From Gordonia neofelifaecis NRRL B-59395 (GTDB lineage: Bacteria; Actinomycetota; Actinomycetes; Mycobacteriales; Mycobacteriaceae), in contig NZ_AEUD01000008.1 in NCBI RefSeq assembly GCF_000192435.1, positions 62,001-126,000 of the forward strand: 64,000 nt of DNA, in the 5' to 3' direction. Numbering within the stretch: position 1 is the first letter of the stretch; every line of letters starts with the position of its first letter. Position numbers and translations under genes: made by a program. This document shows, in pieces, positions 37,688 through 46,355 of the stretch. The notes under the pieces are model-generated. The model was given only the letters and a program-made list of their open reading frames with translations, was not told the origin of the DNA and did no database searches.

Positions 37688-40600
37688 GTGCCGATCCCGC
37701 CCGCGTATCTGCTCTCGTCCGAGGCGCCCGCCCCGCGCACCCTGTGCCAGATCCTCGCGACGACCGCCGAGCGGCACCCGGACGCGCCGGCCATCGACGA
37801 CGGCGATCAGCTCGTCTCCTACTCCGAACTCGCGGTCCTGGTCCGACGGGTCGCGCGCAGGCTCGCCGCTATCGGCATCGGACGCGGACATCGAGTCGGC
37901 ATCCGGATGCCGTCAGGCGACCGGCACCTCTACATCGCGATCCTGGCGACGCTGTACGCCGGTGCCGCCTACGTCCCGGTGGACGCCGACGACCCGGACG
38001 AGCGCGCCGGACTGGTGTTCGGCGAGGCCGACGTCGACGCGATCATCGATGCGGACGGCGTGCATCGGCGGACGGACCGGGAGCAGCCGCCGGTCGCCGA
38101 GTCGGCACTGGTCACCTCTCCCGCGACGACGGCAGACGACGCCTGGATCATCTTCACCTCGGGCTCCACCGGCAAACCGAAGGGCGTCGCGGTGACTCAC
38201 CGGAACGCCGCCGCGTTCGTCGACGCCGAGGCGCAGTTGTTCCTGCGGGACGAGCCGCTCGGCCCCGGTGATCGGGTCCTGGCCGGCCTGTCGGTGGCGT
38301 TCGACGCCTCGTGTGAGGAGATGTGGCTGGCCTGGTGCAGCGGCGCGTGCCTCGTTCCGGCACCTCGTGCGCTGGTCCGCTCGGGCATGGATCTCGGTCC
38401 GTGGCTGGTGAAGCGCGACATCAACGTCGTGTCGACGGTGCCGACCCTGGCGGCGATGTGGCCCGCCGAGGCACTCGAGGCCGTCCGGCTTCTGATCTTC
38501 GGCGGCGAGGCGTGTCCGCCGGAGCTCGCCGACCGGCTCGCCACCGAGGACCGCGAGCTCTGGAACACCTACGGCCCCACGGAGGCGACCGTCGTCGCCT
38601 GTGCGGCGCAGATGCACCGCGGGCAGCCGGTCCGCATCGGGCTGCCGCTCCTCGGCTGGGATCTCGCGGTGGTCGGATCGGATGGGCAGCCGGTGGCCGT
38701 CGGCGAATCCGGCGAGCTCGTCATCGGTGGAGTCGGACTGGCTCGCTACCTGGACCCGGTGAAGGACGCCGAGAAGTACTCCCCGATGCCCTCGCTCGGC
38801 TGGGATCGCGCCTACCGCAGCGGCGACCTGGTCCGCCTCCTCGAGGAGGGGCTCGAGTTCGTCGGCCGCGCCGACGATCAGGTCAAGATCGGCGGCAGGC
38901 GCATCGAACTCGGCGAGATCGACAACGCGCTCCAGAATCTTCCCGGCGTCAGCGGCGCCGCCGCCGCGGTCCGCAAGACCGCCACCGGCAACTCGCTGCT
39001 CGTCGGATACCTGGCGTCCGCCGACCCGGCCTTCGACGTCGCCGCCGCCGCGGGACGACTGCGCGAGGCACTCCCCGCTGCGCTGGTCCCCCGCCTGGTC
39101 CTGATGGACGAGCTCCCGACACGCACCTCCGGAAAGGTCGACCGCGACGCGCTGCCCTGGCCGGCGCCGGGCACCGACTCATCCGACGGCGCGAGCGATC
39201 TCACCCCGACCGAGGCCTGGCTCGCCGAGCAGTGGACCGGGGTGCTCGGCGTCGGGGTGGAGTCGGCCACCGCCGACTTCTTCGCCGAGGGCGGCGGCTC
39301 GCTGTCGGCGGCGCAGTTGGTGACGGCACTGCGCACGCGCTACTCGGAGATCACCGTCGCCGACCTCTACGACCACCCGCGGCTCGGCTCCCTGGCCGAG
39401 CTCCTCGACTCGCTCGACCCCGGAGCCGTGGTCGGAGCCCGCGAGGTGCGGCCGGTCCCGCGATCGACCGGTGTCGCACAGGCGGCGGCATCGATCCCAC
39501 TCGCCACGCTGACCGGCGTCCAGTGGATCACCTGGCTCGGCATCGCGAACAACGTCGGCCGCGAGATCGCCGACGCCGCAGGCTATCCCGCACCGTGGCT
39601 GGTGTCGGTGAACTGGTGGGTCCTGATCGTCGCCTTCCTCGTCTTCGTCACCCCGTTCGGGCGGCTGGTCATCGCGGCGGCAGGTGCGCGGGCGCTGTTG
39701 TCCGACGTCCGCCCGGGCACCTATCCGCGCGGCGGATCGGTCCACATCCGACTGTGGCTCGCCGAGCGATTGATGCACGCGAGCGGTGCCTACAACTTGT
39801 CCGGCGCGCCGTGGCTACCGACGCTGGCGCGGGCACTGGGGGCCACCATCGGGCGGGGAGTCGACCTGCACTCGCTTCCCCCGGTGACCGGTCTGCTCGA
39901 CGTCGGAGACGGCGCGGCGATCGAGCCCGAGGTCGATCTCGCGGGCTGGTGGCTCGACGGCGATGAGCTGGTGATCGGCGAGATCGTCGTCAAGCCGGGT
40001 GCGACCGTCGGATCCCGTTCGACGCTGCTTCCAGGCGCGGTGATCGGCCGCGATGCGATCGTCGACCCCGGTTCGGCGGTCATCGGCAAGGTGAAGGCCC
40101 GCCAGCGGTGGTCGGGCTCCCCGGCGGTCAAGGTCGGCAAGGCCAGAGCCGAGTGGCCCGACCGACGCCCGCCACAACGGCGCTGGTGGGTGCCGGTGTA
40201 CGCCGCGAGCGCCTTCCTGGTCTCAGGGATCCCGCTGGTCGCGCTGGCCGTCGGCCTGATCGTGATCGGGTCCTGGGCCCTGCCCGCCGACAGCATGGGA
40301 TCGGCGGTGCTCCGCGGCCTGGCGATGGCACCGGTCGCCGCGGTGGCCGCGATGGCGACATTCGCCCTCCTCGTCCTGGTGGCGGTCCGACTGCTCGCGG
40401 TCGGGATGAAGGCGGGCGTGTACCCGGTGCGGTCGCGCATCGGCTGGCAGGTGTGGGCCACCGAGCGGCTGATGGATTCGGCGCGCACGTACCTGTTCCC
40501 GATGTATGCGAGCCTGCTGACCCCGTGGTGGTTCCGCGCGCTCGGCGCCAGGATCGGTAAGGGCACCGAGATCTCGACTGCCCTGGTGATCCCGAAGTTC

Positions 40601-41566
40601 ACGACCGTCGGCGACGATTCGTTCCTCGCCGACGACACCCTGATGGCCTCGTACGAACTCGGCGGCGGCTGGATGCGCATCGGTGAGGCCAAGGTCGGGA
40701 AGCGTGCCTTCCTCGGCAACTCCGGAATGGTGGCGCCGTCACGCAAACTCCCGAAGAACTCGCTGGTCGCCGTTCTGTCCTCGGCGCCGGTGAAGTCGAA
40801 GAGCGGATCGAGCTGGCTCGGCAGTCCGCCGGTCCGTCTCCGCCGCACCGCGTCCGCCTCGGACGATTCGCGGACGTTCGCCCCGCCGACGAGGCTTCGG
40901 GTGGCGCGCGGCGTGGTCGAGACGCTCCGGATCATCGCCGTGATGGTCTCGTTCGGGATCGGTATCGGGGTGCTGTTCGCGATGCAGACCCTGGCGGTCG
41001 AGTTCAGTGTGCTGGTCGCGACACCGTGCAGCGGTCTCATCCTGCTCGCGGCCGGGGTGGTCGCCGGCGCGGTCGCGGCGGTGGCGAAGTGGATCGTGGT
41101 CGGCCGCATCCGGGCCTCGGAGCACCCGCTGTGGAGTTCCTTCGTCTGGCGCAACGAGCTGTCGGACGCGTTCGTGGAGACCGTCGCCGCACCATGGTTC
41201 GCGAACGCCGCGGCGGGGACCCCCGTACTGAACCTGTGGCTTCGCGCGCTCGGCGCCACCATTGGACGCGGCGTCTGGTGCGAGTCGTACTGGCTGCCCG
41301 AGGCGGACCTGGTGACGCTCGGCGACGGTGCCACCGTCCAGCGCGGCTGCGTGGTTCAGACGCATCTCTTCCACGATCGCGTGATGGCGATCGACGAGGT
41401 GACCCTCGCCGAGGGCGCGACACTCGGACCGCACTGTGTGGCCCTGCCCGCGTCGGGTGTCGCGAAGTCGGCGACGGTCGGACCGGCATCGCTGGTGATG
41501 CGCGGCGACGTGGTCCCGGCGCACACCCGCTGGCAGGGCAACCCGATCGCTCCCTGGCCGCGCTGA
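37688..41566 (+). CDS. Pls/PosA-type NRPS (poly-amino-acid synthetase-like), lysine-like code
   Basis: 1292 aa from GTG 37688, chosen because GGAGG lies 9 bp before it; a GTG at 37646 is in frame but has none. Residues about 15-505 form an adenylation domain (F-T-S-G-S-T-G-K-P-K-G; Y-G-P-T-E-A; R-S-G-D-L-V-R; R-T-S-G-K-V-D-R). Carrier domain Ser538 is in G-G-G-S-L. The rest has about six helices and three hexapeptide-repeat (LbetaH) domains near 717, 954 and 1190. This A-T-membrane layout and length match epsilon-poly-L-lysine synthetase (about 1319 aa). The specificity code reads D-A-E-S-I-G-T-V-V-(K), like lysine codes. Product is inferred. Confidence 0.85.
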   Translation: MPIPPAYLLSSEAPAPRTLCQILATTAERHPDAPAIDDGDQLVSYSELAVLVRRVARRLAAIGIGRGHRVGIRMPSGDRHLYIAILATLYAGAAYVPVDADDPDERAGLVFGEADVDAIIDADGVHRRTDREQPPVAESALVTSPATTADDAWIIFTSGSTGKPKGVAVTHRNAAAFVDAEAQLFLRDEPLGPGDRVLAGLSVAFDASCEEMWLAWCSGACLVPAPRALVRSGMDLGPWLVKRDINVVSTVPTLAAMWPAEALEAVRLLIFGGEACPPELADRLATEDRELWNTYGPTEATVVACAAQMHRGQPVRIGLPLLGWDLAVVGSDGQPVAVGESGELVIGGVGLARYLDPVKDAEKYSPMPSLGWDRAYRSGDLVRLLEEGLEFVGRADDQVKIGGRRIELGEIDNALQNLPGVSGAAAAVRKTATGNSLLVGYLASADPAFDVAAAAGRLREALPAALVPRLVLMDELPTRTSGKVDRDALPWPAPGTDSSDGASDLTPTEAWLAEQWTGVLGVGVESATADFFAEGGGSLSAAQLVTALRTRYSEITVADLYDHPRLGSLAELLDSLDPGAVVGAREVRPVPRSTGVAQAAASIPLATLTGVQWITWLGIANNVGREIADAAGYPAPWLVSVNWWVLIVAFLVFVTPFGRLVIAAAGARALLSDVRPGTYPRGGSVHIRLWLAERLMHASGAYNLSGAPWLPTLARALGATIGRGVDLHSLPPVTGLLDVGDGAAIEPEVDLAGWWLDGDELVIGEIVVKPGATVGSRSTLLPGAVIGRDAIVDPGSAVIGKVKARQRWSGSPAVKVGKARAEWPDRRPPQRRWWVPVYAASAFLVSGIPLVALAVGLIVIGSWALPADSMGSAVLRGLAMAPVAAVAAMATFALLVLVAVRLLAVGMKAGVYPVRSRIGWQVWATERLMDSARTYLFPMYASLLTPWWFRALGARIGKGTEISTALVIPKFTTVGDDSFLADDTLMASYELGGGWMRIGEAKVGKRAFLGNSGMVAPSRKLPKNSLVAVLSSAPVKSKSGSSWLGSPPVRLRRTASASDDSRTFAPPTRLRVARGVVETLRIIAVMVSFGIGIGVLFAMQTLAVEFSVLVATPCSGLILLAAGVVAGAVAAVAKWIVVGRIRASEHPLWSSFVWRNELSDAFVETVAAPWFANAAAGTPVLNLWLRALGATIGRGVWCESYWLPEADLVTLGDGATVQRGCVVQTHLFHDRVMAIDEVTLAEGATLGPHCVALPASGVAKSATVGPASLVMRGDVVPAHTRWQGNPIAPWPR

Positions 41567-41593
41567 CCGGATCGCCCGGTCCGTTCTTCTACG

Positions 41594-42517
41594 ATGGTCG
41601 GCGTGGCCGACCCTTCCGAGCGCACCACCGCGTCCCCGCCCACCAGGCGGGTGGTCGACGTCCTCGAAGCGCTCATCGCGCGGCCCGGCGATCGCCTCGG
41701 GCTGTCGGAGCTGGCGCGCCTGTGCGCAATCAGCAAACCGACCTGTCTGGCGGTGCTCACCGAGTTGACCGACCGCGGATATCTGCGGCTCGACCCGGCG
41801 AGCAAGACGTACGGACTCGGTCCGTCGCTGGTCGCGGCCGGTCGGGCGGCGGAGCGCGAGGTCGCCGTCGCACCCGTGGTCAGTGAACGACTGCAGGCGC
41901 TCAGCGACCGATTCGGCGCGATGACGCTCGCGGCCGGCCGGTCCGGCGACCAGTTCATGATCTTGGGGGCCACCGCGCCGACGGGCAGCAGCCCGGCCGT
42001 CCGAGTCGGCCAGCGGTTCCCGTTCACGCTGCCGACCGGAGTCATGTTCCAGCTGTGGCAGCCCGACGACGTCCTCGCACGACGGTCGGCCGATCATCCC
42101 GAGCCGTTCCCCGGTCTCAGCACGCCGGAGGTACAGCGGATGGCCGCCGAGTGCCGGCGCACCGGCTACCTGGTGGAGAATCTGTCGCCCACGCTCGAGC
42201 GGGTGTACCGGATCATCGGCCGCAACGGCGACAGCCTGCCGCCCGACGTCCTCGAATTGATCGCCGAACTCCTCGCGGGAATGCGGGAACGACGGGTGCT
42301 GTTCCACGACGACCTGGTCCGAGACGCCGAGGCCACGCACCGCGTCGGGGCGGTCTCCGCGCCCACCTTCGACGCCGCCGGACAGCAGGCGCTGCTCCTG
42401 GCGATCTACGCACGCGCCGAGCTCACCGCCGCCGACATCGCCGCCCGCGGGGACGCGCTCCGGACCGTCGCCGACGAGCTGACGATCGCCCTCGGCGGTC
42501 GGTTTCCACAGGTCTGA
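41594..42517 (+). CDS. IclR-family transcriptional regulator
   Basis: 307 aa; GTG 41603 is an alternative start. Winged helix-turn-helix at about 20-75 (L-G-L-S-E-L-A-R-L-C-A-I-S-K-P-T-C-L; K-T-Y-G-L-G), then an IclR effector domain at about 90-240 lacking its usual C-terminal Cys/His-rich motif. It starts 27 bp after the Pls-like gene in the same direction, so it may be co-transcribed and could regulate that gene. Confidence 0.83.
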   Translation: MVGVADPSERTTASPPTRRVVDVLEALIARPGDRLGLSELARLCAISKPTCLAVLTELTDRGYLRLDPASKTYGLGPSLVAAGRAAEREVAVAPVVSERLQALSDRFGAMTLAAGRSGDQFMILGATAPTGSSPAVRVGQRFPFTLPTGVMFQLWQPDDVLARRSADHPEPFPGLSTPEVQRMAAECRRTGYLVENLSPTLERVYRIIGRNGDSLPPDVLELIAELLAGMRERRVLFHDDLVRDAEATHRVGAVSAPTFDAAGQQALLLAIYARAELTAADIAARGDALRTVADELTIALGGRFPQV

Positions 42518-42673
42518 CCCACAGGTCTGCCCCGCAGGCGGCCGACCTCCGCCAACCGTTGACCTCGCGACGGTCGTCGGCGTACGGTGATGCCCACCAC
42601 AAATCTACCGGCTCGGTCGAATATTCGACCATTACCCTCCCCGGGGCACGACATCTCAGGAGTCCTCACCACC

Positions 42674-43846
42674 ATGGCAACCACCCTTCGGCGCGCCCTC
42701 GCGCTGATCGTCGCAGCGGGCGCCGTACTGGCAACCGGTCCGCTCGCCGGCGCGGCACCGCATACGCCCGCTCCCACCGCCGGCCGACTGCTCTCGGCCC
42801 GGCCCCTCACGACCGCCGCGGCACTCCCCAGCGCCGCACGGACCACGGCGATCACCTACGTCTCGACCGGCGCGACGGGCGCTCCGATCGTCGTCTCCGG
42901 AACGGTCGCCGTCCCGCGCACTCCCCCGCCGCGCGGCGGCTGGCCGACGATCAGCTGGGCCCACGGCACCACCGGCTACGCCGATGCCTGCGCGCCGTCG
43001 AAGGACACCGCGGGCGGACCCAGCCACGACTACCTCGCAGGCGTCGACACCGTTCTCGACACCTGGGTCAAGCGCGGGTACGCCGTCGTCCAGACCGACT
43101 ACGAGGGCCTCGGCACGCCCGGCGGTCACCCCTATATCAACGGCACCAGTGAGGCGAACACCGTCGCCGACATCGTCCGCGCGGCCCGCGCCCTCGACCC
43201 CCGCATAGGCCGCGACTGGGTCGCCGCCGGGCACAGCCAGGGCGGACAGGCCGCATTGTTCACCGCCGAACAGGGCGCCGCCCGGCAGCCGTCCCTGCGA
43301 CTGCGCGGCGCGGTCGCGATCGCGCCCGGCGGCGTCGATCTGAGCCAGACCGTCGATTACGTCCGCTCCGGACAGCCCGGAGCCGAGGCTGCGGAGGCCT
43401 TCCTCCCGTTGATCGTGCTGGGGGCGCAGGTGGCCCGACCGTCGATCGACCCCGCCGAGATCTTCAGCCCGGCGATGGACCCGATGCTCGCGACCGCGAA
43501 GACCGGATGCCTCACACAGATGCGTGGGATGACGCCCGTGCCGCCCGCCCAGGTGTTCCGGCCGAACGCCGACGTCTCACAGCTCACCGGCTATCTCGAA
43601 TCACAGGATCCGCGACGTACCTCGCCGCGCGTGCCGGTGATGATCGCGCAGGGCACCACCGACGCGCTCGTCTCCAAGCCCGGCACCGACCGCCTGGTCT
43701 CGACGCTCTGCGGAAAGAACGCGAACGTCGACTACCGCGTGTACGACGGCGCCGACCACCGCGCCGCAGTGCCCGACTCACTCGGCGACGCGCAGAGCTT
43801 CGTCTCCCGCCTCCTCGCCGGACAGCCGACACCGCGAACCTGCTGA
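42674..43846 (+). CDS. Secreted LIP-type lipase/esterase
   Basis: 390 aa with an N-terminal signal peptide (L-R-R-A-L-A-L-I-V, cleavage near A-G-A-A). Alpha/beta hydrolase of the secretory lipase family (PF03583): oxyanion segment S-W-A-H-G-T-T-G, nucleophile elbow G-H-S-Q-G-G at about 190, Asp in Q-G-T-T-D-A, His in G-A-D-H-R. Acts outside the cell on esters; substrate unknown. Confidence 0.85.
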   Translation: MATTLRRALALIVAAGAVLATGPLAGAAPHTPAPTAGRLLSARPLTTAAALPSAARTTAITYVSTGATGAPIVVSGTVAVPRTPPPRGGWPTISWAHGTTGYADACAPSKDTAGGPSHDYLAGVDTVLDTWVKRGYAVVQTDYEGLGTPGGHPYINGTSEANTVADIVRAARALDPRIGRDWVAAGHSQGGQAALFTAEQGAARQPSLRLRGAVAIAPGGVDLSQTVDYVRSGQPGAEAAEAFLPLIVLGAQVARPSIDPAEIFSPAMDPMLATAKTGCLTQMRGMTPVPPAQVFRPNADVSQLTGYLESQDPRRTSPRVPVMIAQGTTDALVSKPGTDRLVSTLCGKNANVDYRVYDGADHRAAVPDSLGDAQSFVSRLLAGQPTPRTC

Positions 43847-43870
43847 ACCGAACCGCCTCTATCGATCGAC

Positions 43871-43911
43871 CGACATCGGCCGCCGCGGAGTTCCCCCGGC
43901 GGCCGATGTCG
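43871..43911. terminator. Hairpin terminator after lipase gene
   Basis: Arms 43871-43885 and 43897-43911 are perfectly complementary over 15 bp, with an 11-nt loop, starting 24 bp after the lipase stop and ending just before the next start codon. Confidence 0.8.
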
Positions 43912-43925
43912 ATGAAGATGGACGC

Positions 43926-44381
43926 ATGGGCATCGCAGTCGCCATCGGGGTCTTCCTCTTCATCATCGCGTTCACGGTGCTCTACACCCTGCTGATGCGA
44001 CCGGTGGAACGCATCGCCGACCGCATCCTCGACAAGCTCTTCGCCGCCCTGATGTATCCGTTCGTCGCCCTCTGGAAGTCGTTCCGCGGCGAACCCGATC
44101 GCGTCGAGCCCACGCGCCCGCCGGTCCCGGGCCAGTCGATTCGGCAGGGTCCCTATCCCGCGCCGCAGTACCCACGGCAGGACCCGCCCCAGTACGTGCA
44201 GGGCGGACGTCCGATGCCGAATCCCTCGCGCCAGGCCGGCCCCCGGCCGCCCCATGTCCGGACCGCCGGGCCCCCGCCTCCGGCTTCCCGGCCCCCGCAT
44301 GCGGTCGTGCCTGCGCCGTATCCCGCACCGCAGGCTCCCGTCCGCCACCCGTCGCAGCCGCCGTACGGGTCGGCGCGCTGA
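43926..44381 (+). CDS. Small membrane-anchored Pro-rich protein
   Basis: 151 aa. One hydrophobic helix at residues 3-24, an amphipathic region up to 55 (V-E-R-I-A-D-R-I-L-D-K-L), then about 95 residues dominated by Pro, with Gln, Arg, Ala and Tyr (P-Y-P-A-P-Q-Y, repeated at the end). The tail is probably disordered. It is on the same strand as the M1 peptidase that follows 75 bp later. No family is recognised. Confidence 0.6.
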   Translation: MGIAVAIGVFLFIIAFTVLYTLLMRPVERIADRILDKLFAALMYPFVALWKSFRGEPDRVEPTRPPVPGQSIRQGPYPAPQYPRQDPPQYVQGGRPMPNPSRQAGPRPPHVRTAGPPPPASRPPHAVVPAPYPAPQAPVRHPSQPPYGSAR

Positions 44382-44456
44382 CGGTCGTCCCGCAGCACCG
44401 GACATTCAGCGGTACCCTCGAACTGCCGCGCGATCCGAACGACGGGAAGGTTGTCT

Positions 44457-45815
44457 GTGCCAGGCAGAATCGACAAGTCCGCTTGGCACACACCCAAACT
44501 CAGCGCGGCGTCCCACGAACTCGACCCGTACGTTCCGAACAGCGGCAACCTCGGCTACCGGGTGTCCCGTTACGACCTCGGGCTCGACTACCGGGTCAAC
44601 AGCAATCGGCTGTCGGGGGTCGCGGTCATCACGGCCGCCTCGTATCAGCAACTCGACAGGTTCAGCCTCGACCTCGCCACCGGCATGCGCGTCGACCGGG
44701 CGACGGTGAACGGTCGCCGCGCGCGGTTCTCCCACCGTCTCGGGAAAGTGTCGATCACTCCCGCCTCACCGATCCCGCCCGGCGGCTCGCTGACGGTCGA
44801 GATCCGCTACCGCGGCAATCCCCGCCCCATCCGCGGCCCGTTCGGAGATGTCGGCTGGGAGGAACTCGACAACGGCTCGCTCTGCGCCAACCAGCCCAAC
44901 GGGGCGCCGTCGTGGTTCCCGTGCGACGACCATCCCGAGGCCAAGGCGCCGTTCCGGATCGAGATCACCACCGACACTCCGTACTACGCCCTGGCCAACG
45001 GGCGGCTCGTCTCGAAGCGTCGTCGCGCCGCGCAGACCACGTGGGTGTACGAGCAGGTCGAGCCGATGGCGACCTACCTCGCAGCCGTGCAGATCGGTCA
45101 GTACGAACGCATCACCATGACCGACGGACCGGTACCGGTACACGCGCTCATCCCACCGAAGCTCCGCGCCCAGTTCGCCGTCAGCTTCGGCAGACAGCCG
45201 CAGATGGTGGAGGCGTTCACCGAGATGTTCGGGCCCTATCCGTTCCGCGAGTACACCTCACTGGTGACCGAGGACGCGCTGGAGATCCCGCTCGAATCGC
45301 AGGGCTTCTCCACCTTCGGCGCCAATCACTGCGACGGAACCCTGGAGCACGAACGGCTGGTGGCGCACGAGTTGGCTCATCAATGGTTCGGCAACTCGGT
45401 GACCGTCGCGCGCTGGCGCGACATCTGGCTGCACGAGGGCTTCGCCTGCTACGCGGAGTGGTTGTGGAGTCAGCACTCCGGCGGCAAGTCGGCCGATGAA
45501 TGGGCCCGCCACTACTACGCCAAGCTCGCGGCCGAGCCCGTCCGGGTGCCACTCGCCGATCCGGGCGCCAAGGACATGTTCGACGACTGGGTCTACAAGC
45601 GCGGCGCGATGACGCTGCACGCGCTCCGCCTGCGCATCGGAGACGGCGAGTTCTTCGCGCTCATCCGCAGGTGGACTGAGAAGTACGCGTACCGGTGCGC
45701 GACGACCGAGGACTTCATCGCACTCGCCTCGACGTTCTCGTCAGCGTCTCTGAACGACATCTGGCACGACTGGCTCTTCACACCGAGCCTCCCGCCGTTC
45801 CCCGCCCTGGCCTGA
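44457..45815 (+). CDS. M1-family zinc metallopeptidase
   Basis: 452 aa from GTG 44457, 6 bp after GGGAAGG; a TTG at 44451 directly abuts that site and is less likely. An N-terminal beta domain (1-210) precedes a thermolysin-like domain with H-E-L-A-H (His304, Glu305, His308) and the third zinc ligand Glu327. The exopeptidase G-A-M-E-N motif is replaced by L-E-S-Q-G. No signal peptide is seen. It is short for M1, lacking C-terminal domains. It is 2.9 kb downstream of the Pls-like gene, a pairing discussed under findings. Confidence 0.88.
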   Translation: MPGRIDKSAWHTPKLSAASHELDPYVPNSGNLGYRVSRYDLGLDYRVNSNRLSGVAVITAASYQQLDRFSLDLATGMRVDRATVNGRRARFSHRLGKVSITPASPIPPGGSLTVEIRYRGNPRPIRGPFGDVGWEELDNGSLCANQPNGAPSWFPCDDHPEAKAPFRIEITTDTPYYALANGRLVSKRRRAAQTTWVYEQVEPMATYLAAVQIGQYERITMTDGPVPVHALIPPKLRAQFAVSFGRQPQMVEAFTEMFGPYPFREYTSLVTEDALEIPLESQGFSTFGANHCDGTLEHERLVAHELAHQWFGNSVTVARWRDIWLHEGFACYAEWLWSQHSGGKSADEWARHYYAKLAAEPVRVPLADPGAKDMFDDWVYKRGAMTLHALRLRIGDGEFFALIRRWTEKYAYRCATTEDFIALASTFSSASLNDIWHDWLFTPSLPPFPALA

Positions 45816-45818
45816 CGG

Positions 45819-46244
45819 CTACCGCAGCTTCGCGCCGTACACCTTGGTGATCGACATCGTCATCAGTACGCGGCGGTCGGACACCATCACTTCGCGGTAC
45901 TCGCGCCAGTCTGGATGCTCACCCGCGCCGAGCCGGTAGTAGTCGACGAGCGCATCGACCGCCGGATCGTCCGGATCGTCGGACGGTCCGGTCAGCGTGA
46001 CACCGCCCTCGGCGGTCGCCCACGAGTACCCGTCCGGACTGGTGAACTCGATCGCGGCGCGGGGATCGCGACGCAGATTCGCGGTCTTCGCCCGTCCCTC
46101 GGTCATCGACACGTGGATCAGGTCCGCGTCACGGTCGTAGACCGCGGTCACCGGCGAGAGCTGCGGGAGTCCGCTGGATCTGATGGTCGCCAGCACGCCG
46201 ATCGGGGTCTCGGCGATCAGGGTTCGGGGGTCGAAGTCGGTCAT
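45819..46244 (-). CDS. F420/FMN-binding PPOX-class oxidoreductase
   Basis: 141 aa from ATG 46244. Pyridoxamine-phosphate-oxidase-like split barrel: T-P-I-G-V-L-A-T-I, then G-L-P-Q-L-S-P-V, K-T-A-N-L-R-R-D-P-R-A (about 54-64). It belongs by size and motifs to the F420-dependent class common in mycolata; substrate unknown. Converges with the M1 gene with 3 bp between stops. Confidence 0.8.
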   Translation of the reverse strand: MTDFDPRTLIAETPIGVLATIRSSGLPQLSPVTAVYDRDADLIHVSMTEGRAKTANLRRDPRAAIEFTSPDGYSWATAEGGVTLTGPSDDPDDPAVDALVDYYRLGAGEHPDWREYREVMVSDRRVLMTMSITKVYGAKLR

Positions 46245-46293
46245 GCTCGGTCCAACACGGACCTTGCGACCGGCATTCCAGCCGACCGCAGAA

Positions 46294-46338
46294 CTTCGGC
46301 ACATGAACCGGCGTCACAAGCCGGTTCATGTGCCGAAG
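46294..46338 (-). terminator. Long perfect hairpin after the alcohol dehydrogenase gene
   Basis: Arms 46294-46311 and 46321-46338 are perfectly complementary over 18 bp with a 9-nt loop, 17 bp past the stop of the dehydrogenase gene. Confidence 0.8.
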
Positions 46339-46355
46339 ATCTCGGGCTCGGAGCC

